Shown here piece after piece: positions 11,875 to 24,253 of a stretch of 64,000 nt of DNA; positions within the stretch are counted from its first letter, which is position 1, and every line of letters starts with the position of its first letter. The notes under the pieces are model-generated. The model made no database searches and was not told the origin of the DNA. It saw nothing but the letters and a program-made list of their open reading frames with translations. The stretch is from the NCBI RefSeq assembly GCF_000516985.1, contig NW_006917094.1:2108001-2172000 (forward strand), in the 5' to 3' direction. The position numbers were made by a program, and so were the translations under genes. Source of the DNA: Pestalotiopsis fici W106-1. Its lineage: Eukaryota > Ascomycota > Sordariomycetes > Amphisphaeriales > Sporocadaceae.

Positions 11875-14085
11875 ATGGCTGATACTGGCGGCAGCACTTC
11901 CTCCTCTTCGTCGCATACTCTCACGCATGCGCCAAACATGGCGTTCCTCTCCGCATTTACCGACTCTTCGAAACCTGGCGCCGCCTCCGATATGCTGGCT
12001 CTCTATGAAGCCATCAAGGCTGGCAACCGTCACAGCTTTTTACAACCGTCCCCTTCCGTGTCCAATGCTTCACTGCAGCTTGCCAAGGCGACTCTTGATG
12101 CGTACGCAGGTCAGATCAGCGATGAGCAACAACAACGACTGAAAGAAGCCCACAAGAAGAGGAAGCGAGCCGATGGCAACGCCGGAAAAGGCGAGGTCCT
12201 GAAGATTCGGAAATTGCACGTTGATGGCTTCGAGAATGGCCAAGTCTGGCAGCAAGCCAGAAGGATCATTGCCAGCGCTCTTCAAGACTCGCAAGAAGTC
12301 ATTGAAGAACTGGAAGATGTCAACCAGATGGAGACTAATGGAGTGAATGGGGCTATTGAGGAGCTTGAATCTGACGATGAAGACGCCTTGTCTGGATCTG
12401 AAGAGGATTCTGCAGCCGAAGGAGAGTACTTTTCAGGTGAAGAAGAGGGCAGTCTTCTAGATGGCGAGGAAGAGGACATGGAGGATGGTGAGGGTCTAGA
12501 AGACGATCAAGTCGATGGTGATCTCGGCGAGTTTGACGAAGAGGAAGATGCCGAAGGTGACAGCGACGAAGAGGAGGATGAAGAAGCTGAGCTCGTTGAG
12601 GATCCCAACGGTTTGAATGACGGTTTCTTCGACATCGACCAATTCAACAAACAAAGTCAATGGTTCGAGAATCAAGATGCCAGAGCCGACCCCAACACGG
12701 ACGCAGGAAGCGATGATGATGAGATCGATTGGCATGGCAATCCATTAGAAGACAAACCCTCGGCCAAAGGAAAGAAATCTGCGGATGATATCGAAGAAGA
12801 CCTTGACTCGGACGATGAGGAGGGTGGACCCACGTTTGGCGACATGGACCTGGATGCGCCCGAAGGCGATAGCGACATGGGAGAAGACGAAGAAGAAGGT
12901 GACCTAGATGATGACAACGAGTTCAACGCCAATGATGTCTTCTATAAAGACTTTTTTGCACCGCCAGCGAAGAAGGGCGCCAAGAACGGAAAACCCCGAA
13001 AACCCAGAGCTCCCAAATACCAAGCACCAAACGACGATGACGTTGCTCGTGCCATGGACGACGTCAAGAGGGATCTGTTCGAAGATGAATCTGACATGGA
13101 GAACTCTGATGATGCACTATCGGAGGTCTCTGCTGGCGACCCGCGATCTCGCAAGTCGGCGCACGAAAGAAGACAGGCAAAGTTGGCGGAAGAAATCCGC
13201 AAACTGGAAGCTGAAAATGTAGCACAAAAGAAGTGGACGTTAAGTGGTGAAGCAGCGGCTACAGAACGACCCATGCACTCGCTTCTAGAGGAGGACCTAG
13301 ACTTTGAGCATGTCGGCAAGCCAGTGCCCGTGATCACACAGGAAGTCAGCGAGAGCATTGAAGATATGATCAAGCGACGAATTTTGGCCCAAGAATTCGA
13401 TGAGGTCATCAAAAGGCGCCCCGACACTGATGGACCGGCGAATACTCGACGTGGCTTGCTCGAGCTAGACGATGGGAAGAACAAGCAGAGTCTGGCCGAA
13501 ATTTATGAAGAAGAACACGTCAAGAACGCCAACCCAGATGCATACGTCAGCAAGGCCGACGAGAAGCTTCGTAAAGAGGAGAAGGAGGTCGAGCAGATGT
13601 GGAAGGAACTGAGTGCCAGTCTCGATGCACTCAGCAGCTGGCATTACAAGCCAAAGCCTGCAGCTCCATCCCTTACGGTCGTGGCCGACGTTGCGACTGT
13701 CAGCATGGAGGATGCTCAGCCTGGCACAGCTCAAGGTGTCAGTGGAGGCGACAACACGCTGGCACCGCAAGAGGTCTACAAGGCCGGTAAGGACACTGCA
13801 GAGAAGGGCGAGGTGGTCGGCAAGAGTGGCTTGCCTGTCGCCAAGCAGGAGCTCAGTCGGGATGACAAGACAAGGAGGCGGAGGAGGACCAAGGAGAGAA
13901 TACGCAAGGCTGGTGGCATTGGCGGCCAGAAGCTGTCTGGCAAAGCACAGGCTCAGCAGCAAGCCATTAGCGATCTCAAGAAGGGTGGTGTCAAGGTCAT
14001 CAACAAGAAGGGAGAGCTTGTTGACACCGAGGGTAACAAGGCAAAGGCTGCCAAGGCTCTGTCGAGTAACAATTTCAAGCTGTAG
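11875..14085 (+). CDS. MPP10: U3 snoRNP protein MPP10
   Basis: A single exon of 736 residues beginning at CC-ATG-GCT. The open frame extends a few codons upstream of 11875 but without another ATG. MPP10 is a structural part of the small-subunit processome and works with Imp3 and Imp4 in cleavage of pre-rRNA in the nucleolus. Visible features: long Asp/Glu/Ser runs between about 150 and 350 typical of the family, the Imp-binding type segment FYKDFFAPPAKKG (about 360), a conserved block HERRQAKLAEEIRKLEAEN (about 425), SIEDMIKRRILAQEFDEVIK (about 490), EIYEEEHVKNANPDAYVSK (about 542), and a strongly basic C-terminal tail with TRRRRRTKERIRKAGG. Length and motif order fit the family. Confidence 0.95.
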   Translation: MADTGGSTSSSSSHTLTHAPNMAFLSAFTDSSKPGAASDMLALYEAIKAGNRHSFLQPSPSVSNASLQLAKATLDAYAGQISDEQQQRLKEAHKKRKRADGNAGKGEVLKIRKLHVDGFENGQVWQQARRIIASALQDSQEVIEELEDVNQMETNGVNGAIEELESDDEDALSGSEEDSAAEGEYFSGEEEGSLLDGEEEDMEDGEGLEDDQVDGDLGEFDEEEDAEGDSDEEEDEEAELVEDPNGLNDGFFDIDQFNKQSQWFENQDARADPNTDAGSDDDEIDWHGNPLEDKPSAKGKKSADDIEEDLDSDDEEGGPTFGDMDLDAPEGDSDMGEDEEEGDLDDDNEFNANDVFYKDFFAPPAKKGAKNGKPRKPRAPKYQAPNDDDVARAMDDVKRDLFEDESDMENSDDALSEVSAGDPRSRKSAHERRQAKLAEEIRKLEAENVAQKKWTLSGEAAATERPMHSLLEEDLDFEHVGKPVPVITQEVSESIEDMIKRRILAQEFDEVIKRRPDTDGPANTRRGLLELDDGKNKQSLAEIYEEEHVKNANPDAYVSKADEKLRKEEKEVEQMWKELSASLDALSSWHYKPKPAAPSLTVVADVATVSMEDAQPGTAQGVSGGDNTLAPQEVYKAGKDTAEKGEVVGKSGLPVAKQELSRDDKTRRRRRTKERIRKAGGIGGQKLSGKAQAQQQAISDLKKGGVKVINKKGELVDTEGNKAKAAKALSSNNFKL

Positions 14086-14421
14086 ATGTAGATTATCACA
14101 ACATCAGAAAGCGTTGGTTAATTTGACAATCAGAATTCAACAAGTCAATACCCTCAAATAGTAATGTGTTTTTGTTTTGTATCTATTCCTAATCATTCTT
14201 CGTACTTTTTTCTTCTTCTTTTTTTGGTTATGATTAGGATCATTTCAATGCATCTGCTAAATTGCGCTTAGCGCAGTCCTTCGAATACTATATCGGTAGT
14301 CGGCCGATAGCTCTTGAGCTTGAGCTCCGGGCCCAAGAAAAAAAGTTCCACCAAAGCCGAGTCAAGACTAAACAGTTAGCACAACACTCAACTTGCGCCG
14401 GAACACCGCAAACGTCTCACA
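14086..14421. other. Short intergenic region between MPP10 and DMAC1-like gene
   Basis: 336 bp with a T-rich 3' flank of MPP10 near 14200 and the promoter of the next + strand gene. Nothing else seen. Confidence 0.6.
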
Positions 14422-14848
14422 ATGGCCAGAGACACGGAAACGCCCTACAAGCTTGATAAGCCAGAAAAGCTCAACGATCTGCTCCGAGCCGACGGCGCTG
14501 ACGACTGTGCTGGCTGCAGAATTGTCGGTACGTAATTCGATACGCTAGCTGAACGCGTTGGCCAGTGTAGTCTGGACAACCTCCGTCCGGCCTCAAACAT
14601 CTGGGACTTTGACAAATGCTGTAACAACTCTCCACCTGGCTTAGACTGACCGAATTGCAATGACAGGTGGCGGTGCTTTCCTCGGCCTCGGCGCATACAG
14701 CTACTTCTCCGGCATGTCGCAGATCGAACAACAGCGCGCAAAGATCATCGCGAGTAAGAGCTTTCTCGGTGTCCGGAGCAGGAAGGCTGGAATTGTGGCG
14801 ACGAGCTTGGGACTGGTCTGGATGGGCATTTATAGGCTGGTCATGTGA
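14422..14848 (+). CDS. Small DMAC1-like (DUF4536) mitochondrial membrane protein
   Basis: Exons 14422..14527 and 14667..14848 give 95 residues; the phase-1 intron uses donor GTACGT and acceptor CAG. The protein has a hydrophilic N-terminus, a CxxC motif (DDCAGCRIVG, about 27-36), a Gly-rich hydrophobic segment GGGAFLGLGAYSYFSGM and a second hydrophobic helix AGIVATSLGLVWMGIYRLVM at the extreme C-terminus. This layout (CxxC then two membrane helices in under 100 residues) matches DMAC1/TMEM261-like proteins, which help assemble the distal membrane arm of respiratory complex I. The assignment rests on layout and motif only; another small inner-membrane protein is possible. Confidence 0.74.
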
Positions 14849-15851
14849 AAGAGATGGAAAATAAAGCGAACCAGAGAAGTGGTTATTCGTTCGCAAGATC
14901 GACAAACGATATCGACCTACTACTATGGCCTTCTCAAGAGGTCAGCATGCTAGTCGATGACGGAATGCTGGAAGCATTGGATCTTGCCAGTTGACATGGA
15001 CTATTGACAGCATCACGAGAAGCGCCATCTCTGGGATGTGATTGAGAGATCACATTGCAGCGGCGGCCTTGGAATTGATTCATGGTTGTACTGGTAGATG
15101 CGTCAAAAGGCTGGACGGGCATCTTTTGCGGGAGCTTTGATTAACTCCCAAAATTGTTGAGCGGCACTTGGGACGCTGCCTGGGCCCTTCTTCGAGCCAG
15201 CCACCGTTATTGAAGTGGTTCGCTGTGATAAGAAGTTGTCCGTGAGTGTCATTTCTCGGAACTCAAGGCATTATGTGTAATATAGAGCGAGGCTTTGGGC
15301 TTCCGAGAGCGCCGCCTTTGAAGCCATTGCTGATGTACGATTATTTAAGCGTTTTTTTCTCTTTTGCGGAGAGCCTGGTCGTACCATGGTGGTCTTAAAA
15401 CATTTTGATGGAGAGACAGAGCTTCCATATCTCACCAAGGCAACGCATCCCGTTATATACTCTATCTTTGTATTTGGCGGATGTTTGCAGCCCCAGTTTG
15501 CCTACAGCAAAAGAAACTCAATCACGGCGACAAGAATACAACGGAATACGATCCAGAGAAAGGACTCTTGTAGCTCCCAACGTTGATGACAAAAGTGGTA
15601 ACAGATTCACAGACATTCCGGCTTGATCAGCACACATATGATCCGAGAAACTGACATGGGAGAGGAATCGTGACCACAAGGAAACTCGCCATATTATCAC
15701 TGCCATAAGTGACGAAGAACTCTGATCTAAGGATATGGAAAATATAAATAGTCATCGAGATCCGCAAAATTGAATCTAGAAATACTAGCCACCAAGGATA
15801 TTCCACACACATTGAACATACTCGTAAAATCTCACTTTCAAGCTACACGCC
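14849..15851. other. Intergenic, no supported gene
   Basis: 1.0 kb between two + strand genes. Only short frames without coding character. It includes the promoter of the small coiled-coil gene. Confidence 0.55.
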
Positions 15852-16306
15852 ATGGATTATAGCTCTGGCTATTCCGACCCGAGCGTCAGGGAGATAGACA
15901 AAATGTATTCAAAGTCGACTCAAGAAATCAATCAAACTGTTGCCGGGCTCACCAAAAGCGCCGATTGTGATGATGCTGCTACTCATCTCTCGAAAATTGG
16001 CTCTGCCCGCCAAGAGGTTCAACGGCAATATGATCAGTCCACAAGGGCCGTTGCCAATGAAGTCGGCAGACTTTCAGCCTCCGGTACAGGTGTTGACAAG
16101 ACAAAGCTCGGTTAGCTCCCAATCCTTCTATTATTCTCTTCTTCAGTCACATCTGACACTGTCTTATAGAAGCCTTTCATCAGAAAGACCGTGTCGAATT
16201 TGGTAAGTTCAAGGACCATGCGCTGAAAAGCTTTAACGAGAAGGAGGCGAATGCAAGAGAGCGCTTGAGGCGCAAGGAGGAGAAGAAGCCCGAGAGGTGG
16301 ATATGA
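15852..16306 (+). CDS. Small helical/coiled-coil protein of unknown function
   Basis: Modelled as exons 15852..16110 and 16170..16306 (131 residues). Without splicing the frame stops one codon after the donor (GTTAGC); using the TAG acceptor at 16167-16169 continues in frame as EAFHQKDRVEFGKFKDHALK and ends with a basic tail, KKPERWI. The ATG lies in a good context (CGCCATGG). The product is hydrophilic, has no signal peptide or membrane segment, and looks almost entirely helical: a Gln/Ser/Thr-rich first half and a Lys/Glu/Arg-rich second half (SFNEKEANARERLRRKEEKK). I do not recognise a family. The splice junction could be wrong, in which case the product is 87 residues. Confidence 0.58.
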
Positions 16307-19300
16307 GATTAGTTTTCTAGTTTGTTGTTATTCGACTCTCAAGTAACCGGGGTTTCCACATTTAATACCCTTTCTACAGCTCTAGATACAAGAGCTTTGC
16401 CGAGTGGTCAAAATTGACATGACATTCTCGGTATTTCCTGGTCCACAATTTCTTTGAAATTTACATCCTTTGTTGTCTCGTAGTGCTGTCCGGAAAGTGA
16501 TTGTACATAAAACCTGGTGACATGGCTGGCAGTCTGCTTCATGCTTCATGTAGATTCTCAAGAGCTGAATGTCTATCTTAGGATGTATACTATTGGAGGG
16601 CCAAGCAGCGAATAATGTTCAAGAAGGATGGTCCGCGAATCAAAATCATAAGCACTAATGGCGACCATGAATGCTGTTCTAGAAATTCTCGGTGATATTT
16701 AGATCAGACATTTGAATGCTTGTCTCAGTGCAATAAATATCTGATCGGTCGACTAGGCTGAGGCTTATGCACGATTGGCAGCCCACAGCGTGGCAAGCGT
16801 GGCATCCAAAAAACGCCCCGCACCTCCTTTTAGTGGCGGTTTGTCGTCTCATTGGGGGGTTTAGCAAAGGCTGCAATGGGCGCTCTGCAGCATGAGGAAA
16901 TAGGGGACGGGCCACCTACAGAGGACCCTGACGATCTTGTATACTTTTGGTTTCGCGCCCCCCCGGTCAGTGATGAAGAAAAGTCGGTTCACATTCGCGC
17001 CCAATTGTCTTTCGATTCTTGGAACAAAGGGGGACACGCGAAAAGAACAGTACAAAAGAAATAAACAGAGGAAAAATGAAACCGACCGTTTGGTCAAGAT
17101 AATATGTAATACGTATCGCTTGTATACCTACTTTAGAAGTTGTGTGGATGGCATGTGGGCAAAACGGCAGCATTACGTAGTTGTTAACTCGGTCTTCGTT
17201 GTGATTTTTGCTTATCCACCCATAGTAAACAAATCTCCCTTGGGCTTCCATTTGACTAGGTTGAGACTCCACGCATTGATGTGATCGGGCATGTAATAAG
17301 GGCAGATATTGCCCAAATCTCCGTGGAGTTGTTTCAATGTGTACACAGTAGCATGGCATGGCCGACCGACGCGTCGCAGGAGCGCGACTTTGGCCTGGGA
17401 GATAGGGAATGACCCAACACCATAGAAATTACACATGTAAATTTAGGGTCTTTCCAAGACAGAAAAGATAGAAAAAACACGAAAATCAACAAGAGCCATC
17501 AGATCCTCGTGTGGTAGGTCAGTGCATGACGGAACCACAATATCATGTCAGGGACAAGGAACACTACGGCAACGAAGCAACCCCTTATTCCCAATGTCCA
17601 ATCGGTAATGATAAACCCTCGGCAGCCAGCCATTTTGCATACGACATGGCGCGGGATGGAAGGAAGCACACTGCTTTTCCGGTTGTTGTTGGATCAGGGC
17701 CAAGCGGGAATGTTTTTTTGCGACGGGATAGGCTGGGAAATCCGAGAGCCCAGCACCCATCTTGTCATCATGCATGTGCACATTTGCCCAACACCCCGCC
17801 AGATTATGGATATGGCTGTACCGTGCCTCGCGTGCTGGCGTGGCTTTCTCCAGAACTGGAGCTCGTCGCTAAGCAACAAGCATGATGCATGTCCCAGATC
17901 ATCGCAGATAAATATTAGTGGCAAAGAAAGCGACCGATCAAGGCCAAAACAGAGGTTGGAAGAACCACGGACTTGAGACGGATTGCAAACTGTGGGCACA
18001 CACCCACATACTACCCAACTATGTATTATTGAAATTTATTACCGTGTAGTCACAATAGATAGTTGTGTGTACAAAAACAAGAATTCACCAGTGCTAGAAA
18101 GTTTCACCAAAAGCACGTGGACTGTAATCCAATACATTGCTGCCAAAGTCAAATCAGTACTCTGGTCGTCACGCGTGGTGAAATGAGGAAGAAATAAATA
18201 AATAGGGCGAACTCTAGTAATCGAGTGTCTGGATGTGATCATCAACAAATGTTTATGGAAGAAAAAGATGGGGGGTTCAATATCCAGATCTTGAGCGTCC
18301 TTGGCGTGCAAAGCAAGACATTTATGCGCTTTCATCTTTTTGTTTTTTCTCGACTTGGCCGCTCATCTCGCCATTGCCGAGTAGCAAATATGTAAACGAG
18401 CCTATCAAAATGTTCGTGTCCAAAGTTCTGCGCTGGGATAATATGTCACTATAGATATTGTAATAAGATGAGTCGTGACTGGGTTATCCATTGGAGAGTC
18501 AAGGGGCCAAAGAATTAGCTGCTCATCGTGATAGTTGTTAATTACATTGTCTGTGGCAGGATACGAGAGGGATGGAGTCTTTTGATCTTTTTTTTGCCCG
18601 CGACAAGGCGGCTGTCACGAAACGTCCCGCCCCAAGACAGCTGCCGAGTGGCAGGCCGGGGATTTATTAGGTGCTATTTGGTGCTGCAGCGTGAAATTAG
18701 ACTCGAGACAATGGGGTTAAAGTGTAACAATTGAGAAATAAGATTCTGCCAGTGGACGGGCCCCAAAAAGCTGCTGCCGTGTAATAAGTTAATATGAGAT
18801 GCTCTAATTGTGTAGTCCCCACGAGGGAGGGCAGGTCATATATGTACGGGAATCATGCTTTCTTCTTCTCTGGCCTTCTCGACGCGTGATAGGCAATGGG
18901 CATTGGGCGAGCTGCAATCACTTAACCTTGTGGTTAACATTTGCGTGCCTACAGACACTCCTGTAGAACAATAACCGCTGGGCTGGGAGGGATATGTGTA
19001 ACCCAACCTGTAGGTACTTTAAAATCATGTGTGTAGATGAGCGTGTTGGAGCGGGGGAGTGCTTGTCTACCTTACATGCTCCGTACATTACCGCCCGTTA
19101 TTAGGTGCAGCTTACACGTTGATTAACGAATTTGGCCCCAGCCAACTTGCAAAGTTGTGCCTGCTACTTGCTAACCTACCTTATTATCTCTCTACAGGAG
19201 GTACCTAGCGACCGGGCGACGCCTGCAAAGAGAGAAGCAAAAAAAATCCAATTCGAACCAGTCAGGCGCCAGCCAAGCGTGAGTTCGGGCCAGGTGGGGC

Positions 19301-19826
19301 TCTCCTAGCTTAGCCTAGCAACCTCGACCTTCTTATTTTCTTGGTCCATGTCCAAACATCCAACCAACTTCAATCTCTAGCAGCCGACGCTTTCGGTCGA
19401 GGCTCAACTCTCTCTGTTGACCAACAACCCACCCCAGCGCGCCGGAATTTGGCACGCCCGCGATCAATCAGCCTGCGCGCCTCCGTTCCGCAATGCGATA
19501 GCCACAACCCGACAGAACTCAGCTCCCTAACCGGACTGAGCCCACCCGGAAACTCCAACGGCAGCGGCAGATAGGAGATATCTCACCTACCATCTGCTCG
19601 GGCCGCCCTAACTGTAGTTCGCACTCTTTCCAGACTACTGGTACCGACCAAAGCAAAACTAAAGGGGGTGATCTTTTCACACAACACTCGCTCCGACGTT
19701 CAGCTCTCACTCGAGATTGTCGACTGCTGTCCCAGGTTCTTTTTTTCTTTGTCGCAACGTCGACCACCCCTTTACCCGCAACCCGTTGTCAAAGGAACCC
19801 TGGCCGGCGCTGGCTGAACGATTCCT
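16307..19826. other. Long intergenic stretch including kinase upstream region
   Basis: 3.5 kb with only short, overlapping frames on both strands and no recognisable gene. A 10-bp palindrome CGACGCGTCG lies near 17368. The last 600 bp (about 19200-19826) is C/T-rich with several splice-acceptor-like CTCTACAG sequences and is probably promoter and 5' UTR of the kinase gene. Confidence 0.5.
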
Positions 19827-22800
19827 ATGTTCAGGGATCACAAGGTCCCTGCTGGCCCTAGACCAGCAAATGCTTCCCACTCGCCGACAAGACTGTATGT
19901 GCACCTCCCGTCCCCAAAGTCCACAGTTTGCAAAGACGCCAGACACCAAATGGCTTGCGATCCCCCTCTCGTGTGCTCCATAAAGTCCTTGTTTACTGAC
20001 GTGGTTCGTTTTCTCCACTATCTAGTGCAAAAGAAAACATCAACCCGGTAGACAATCTACCGGCTGCAAGCACAAGTGTTTCTACAACTGGCAACGACGC
20101 TCCAATGCTGAGCGCCTCGTCTTCCAACAATCACTCACTGTTTTCTTTTGGTCGGCATGGGGGAAGCGGTGACGCGGGCGACGACACCACAACGGCGTCT
20201 TTTGACTTTCTCCCCTCCGTCAGCTTTGACGACCTCCAAAGCAGTCTTGAAACTGCTTCCTCCGAGTTCAAGCTGACCCAATTTCCTACGCCTACTGGGG
20301 ATCGGCCAATCTTCGACGAGAAATCCCTACTGGACAAGATGGCGGGACAGCAATCGAATTTCCGCCAGAATGGCAATAGTTCACGCGTCGCCGCTCAACC
20401 GAACCCAACACCCAATACCGCAGCCGTAGGAGGTAGACCGATTAGAACAGCATCGTTACTTAGGAGGCCCAGCAACTCCAGCAGGCAAGCCGGCGCGGGA
20501 TCGGCCCCCTCTGGCGCGCCCAATTCTTCGAGTATTGCTGATGCACCCACTGCACCTGCCGCCATGAGAAATCGTCGCCAGAGCCACTACCCCCCGGTCT
20601 CCAATGCTAATACCATTGCAAAGCCGTCGAGAAAATCGGCTGGTCCTGGACTTCTTGACTCTGACTTTGGCGTTCGGACGGCTCAGAAACGACGACCTAG
20701 CCTGATTTCAAGTGGTGAGGGCAAGGATAATGGCCCGCGTACATCTTTGGAAATCTTCAGTGGATTTGGAGGAGATGCGAAAAATGCACCGTCCTCCCGA
20801 GCGACAAAAACTAGGTCCATTCAGCCTGCACCGAGATTGTCCACCTCCAATTTCTCGTCCAGCACAGGCAGTAGTGGCAGTCAACTGACTCCTGACGGCA
20901 ACCGCAAGTCAGTGCTCTTCCCGCGCTCTCCCAGAGCTGGAGCACCCACCACCCCCGGCTCTGGAAGGAGAGCCTCTGTTATGCCTGCTCACAATTCTCA
21001 TGTTAGTGGTCTTGGTGCTAGAACGATTTCGCCGACAGACGCGCAAAGGATGAAGCGCATGTCAATGCACCAGCCGCAAAGTTTGTCCCAGGTCGCGAGT
21101 ACACTGCCAGCGTCAACCGACCCACGGCCAAGTTCGCGATCACCTTCAATGATTCCGCGCAAAACTTCCACTCCCTCCTCGCAGAGAACCACACCGGATC
21201 CCAACCGAAAATCGTACAGTTCTGGACTCTCTGCCACATCCAACGCGAGTTTTAACACCCAGCGAACATCGACCGGATCGATTCAACGTGGTGTTAATGC
21301 CCCAAACTCGTCCAACTCGAGATTGCCGGCCCCCAAGGCAGTGGCCAGTCTTAGCAACACTGCCCCGGCTGATGAGGAGGAAGACGTACCCCCCGTTCCA
21401 GCCATTCCTAAAGCATATGAATCACCCAAGGATTCCCCGGCCGAAGTAGCTTTTATGGAGAAGAAGAAGGCGAATCATGCTTTTGACGCCAGCAGTATTA
21501 ACAGTACCTCCACGGGAACATTGTCAAACGCGCCCTCTTTTGAGCCGCTATCTCAGGTGCAGCGGAAACCAAGTACACGCAAAATCAGGGCCACCATGGG
21601 TGGTGCCACCTCGGATGGAGAGAAGAAAACATCTGCTCCTGCGCAGCCTAAGAAGAACTTGGCTCCTTTGAGACTACCACCGCTCAACCTAGGGCCGCTC
21701 AGTACGCCGACAGCTGCCAAGATTGCGTCTTACAACAAAGACGTAGGCAATGGTGATGGTAAAGTTAGCCCGCCGCCCAACCGGATAATCGCCAAAACGC
21801 CCACCACTCCCATGACTGCATCAAAAAGCAGTTTCTTCTCTCGTGGCCACAAGGATCGGGACCCGGAGAAGCCAGCTCAGCGCTCCAATACTGCAGTGCA
21901 CCATAGCCGATTGGATAGTCCCACAGGTGGCTTGAACAGCTCGCCGGATTCTATACCGGACCTGCCTGTTGATACACCATCGCAGAAGCCCGCAATTTCT
22001 CCTTTCCTCTCTTCGTCACTACCGAAGAATGAAAGTACCTTCGGTGCAAACCTGGCAAAAGCGAAAACAAATGGTAGCAACAGTACGGTGCTGCCACCTG
22101 ATGCCAATACAGCCGCGGAACCTAGACCTCAACAGAAGCCATCTGGCCCTAGGGCGCCCAAGCTGGCAAAGACGTCTACAAAGTCACCGGTCCCGAGTCC
22201 CGAAGAACCTCAAGAGCCGCAAACGCCGTCGTCTATGAGCACCTTGAGGCGAAAGCTGAGTCTCTCTTGGAAACGAAGTGCCTCAAAGAGCAGCAGCCAC
22301 CAAGCTCATGGCTCGGTGGATAATGGTAAAGATCATGCACGCCAAGAAAGCATGCCCCCGCCACGTATTCCAATTTCAGCCACTTTGGGTTCAATGAAGG
22401 CTTCTAGTCCAAACCATGCCGGCAAGCCCTCCACTTCGTATCTCGAATCAAGAAGAAGAAAGAGCTCTGCATCTAGCTTGACGGCTGTCATGGCACAAGA
22501 GAAGGGTAAAAATGACGCCATCGCTAATGTCAAGAAGAATTCTCTCGAAGTCGGCAACAGCTCGATGATCGAGACTACAACCACTGCTTCAAGGGCCCCC
22601 TCCATGCAAAGATTGTTGCGCCCGAGACCATCAACAGTTTCTGTCAAACCAGAAACATATATCGCCGATGTGGACAAGGACGATCTCCTGGCCGATGAAG
22701 AGATGAAGAAAATTGCATCTAAAAGGAGAGAAACCGAGTTGGCAGCCAGGACTCTTGATGCCCTCCGCAAGCGGGCCACACCGAAGGAGCGCGTTGGGCC

Positions 22801-24253
22801 TCAGGAAGCAATCCGCATTGCCATGCTCAACATATACGAACGTGGCGAGATCATTGACTACAAGGATATTTATTTCTGTGGAACGCAAAACGCAGCCAAA
22901 GTAAAGGGCGACGTTTCGTCCAGCGCGCCAAACTTTGGATATGATGATGAGCGTGGTGACTATTCCATCGTTGTTGGCGATCATCTTTCATATCGCTACG
23001 AAATCGTGGATGTGTTGGGCAAGGGAAGTTTTGGCCAGGTCGTTCGCTGTATTGACCACAAGACGGGTGTGCTTGTCGCTGTCAAGATTATACGAAACAA
23101 GAAACGATTCCACCAGCAGGCTCTTGTCGAAGTTAATATCTTGCAAAAGATCCGCGAATGGGACCCGAAGAACAAGCACAGCATGGTCAACTTTACACAC
23201 AGCTTCTACTTTAGAGGCCATCTCTGCATTTCCACTGAACTCCTCGACATGAATCTTTACGAGTTCATCAAGTTGAACAATTTCCGCGGCTCCTCTTTGA
23301 AGCTAGTCAGGCGCTTCACCAAGCAAATGCTCAGCTGTTTGACCTTGCTCAAGCAGCATAAGGTCATCCACTGTGACCTGAAGCCGGAGAATATCCTGTT
23401 GAGGCATCCCATGCACTCTGAACTCAAAGTCATTGATTTCGGTTCAAGCTGCTTCGAGAACGAAAAGGTATACACATACATTCAATCCCGATTTTACCGC
23501 TCCCCCGAAGTTATTCTTGGTATGACTTACGGACTGCCCATTGACATGTGGAGTGTCGGCTGTATTCTCGCCGAACTTTACACTGGAGTGCCAATTTTCC
23601 CGGGAGAGAACGAGCAAGAGCAGCTCGCTTGCATTATGGAGGTGTTTGGGCCACCCGAAAAGCATTTGATTGAGAAGAGCACTCGGAAGAAGCTTTTCTT
23701 TGATTCCATGGGCAAGCCGCGTTTGACAGTGTCCAGCAAAGGGCGGCGAAGGAGGCCATCCTCCAAGACTCTCCAGCAGGTCCTTAAGTGCGACGACGAG
23801 CCTTTCCTGGACTTCCTGTCCAAGTGTTTGCGCTGGGATCCGGATCGGCGTATCAAGCCAGAAGAGGCCGTGCGACATGAATTCATTACGGGCCAGAAAG
23901 CTGGATCATCCATGGCTCGAGTGGCAGCAGTAGCACGTGAAGCATCGCCAATGAAGCGTCACAACACTATTTCGGCTCCCCGACCTCTACCTGACCCGCC
24001 AGCAGCCACCAACAGGATTGTCCCTCGTATGGGTCCTTCGCCGCACAAGCCCGTTGCAGCAGCTAGAGGCGCCTCTGGTATCACTGGACCCTTCACTTCA
24101 GGAGGCATCAAGAGGACAAGCACTGGTCAGAGCGGACTTTCAGGAACTACCGCACCAGGCAGTAGTTTACCTCGCGTCGCTGGACGCAGTGTTAGTGCCA
24201 AGCAAGACCTCGCATCGGCTGGCGCTACGGCCGCCATGAGTCGCCGAGTGTAG
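19827..24253 (+). CDS. POM1: Pom1/DYRK2-type dual-specificity protein kinase
   Basis: Two exons, 19827..19894 and 20026..24253, encode 1431 residues. The short first exon (MFRDHKVPAGPRPANASHSP) joins through a GTATGT/TAG intron to LAKENINPVDNLPA in phase, 26 residues ahead of the next ATG at 20105. DYRK2-class kinases control cell polarity, growth zones and cell-size signalling in fungi. Residues 1-900 are a disordered Ser/Pro/Thr/Lys-rich region with many basic phosphosite-like stretches. A DYRK homology box follows (PKERVGPQEAIRIAMLN...GEIIDYKDIYFCG), then the kinase domain at about 1012-1308: glycine loop LGKGSFGQVV, VAVKII, catalytic HCDLKPEN (about 1138), DFGSSC, and the DYRK activation loop YTYIQSRFYRSPEV with the autophosphorylated YxY (about 1171). 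A basic Ser/Pro tail ends the protein. An N-terminal start at 20105 remains possible. Confidence 0.92.

Noticed and set aside
16852..17064. 70-codon + frame in the 3.5 kb stretch before the kinase
   Set aside because: Too short, no motif, poly-A-rich end.
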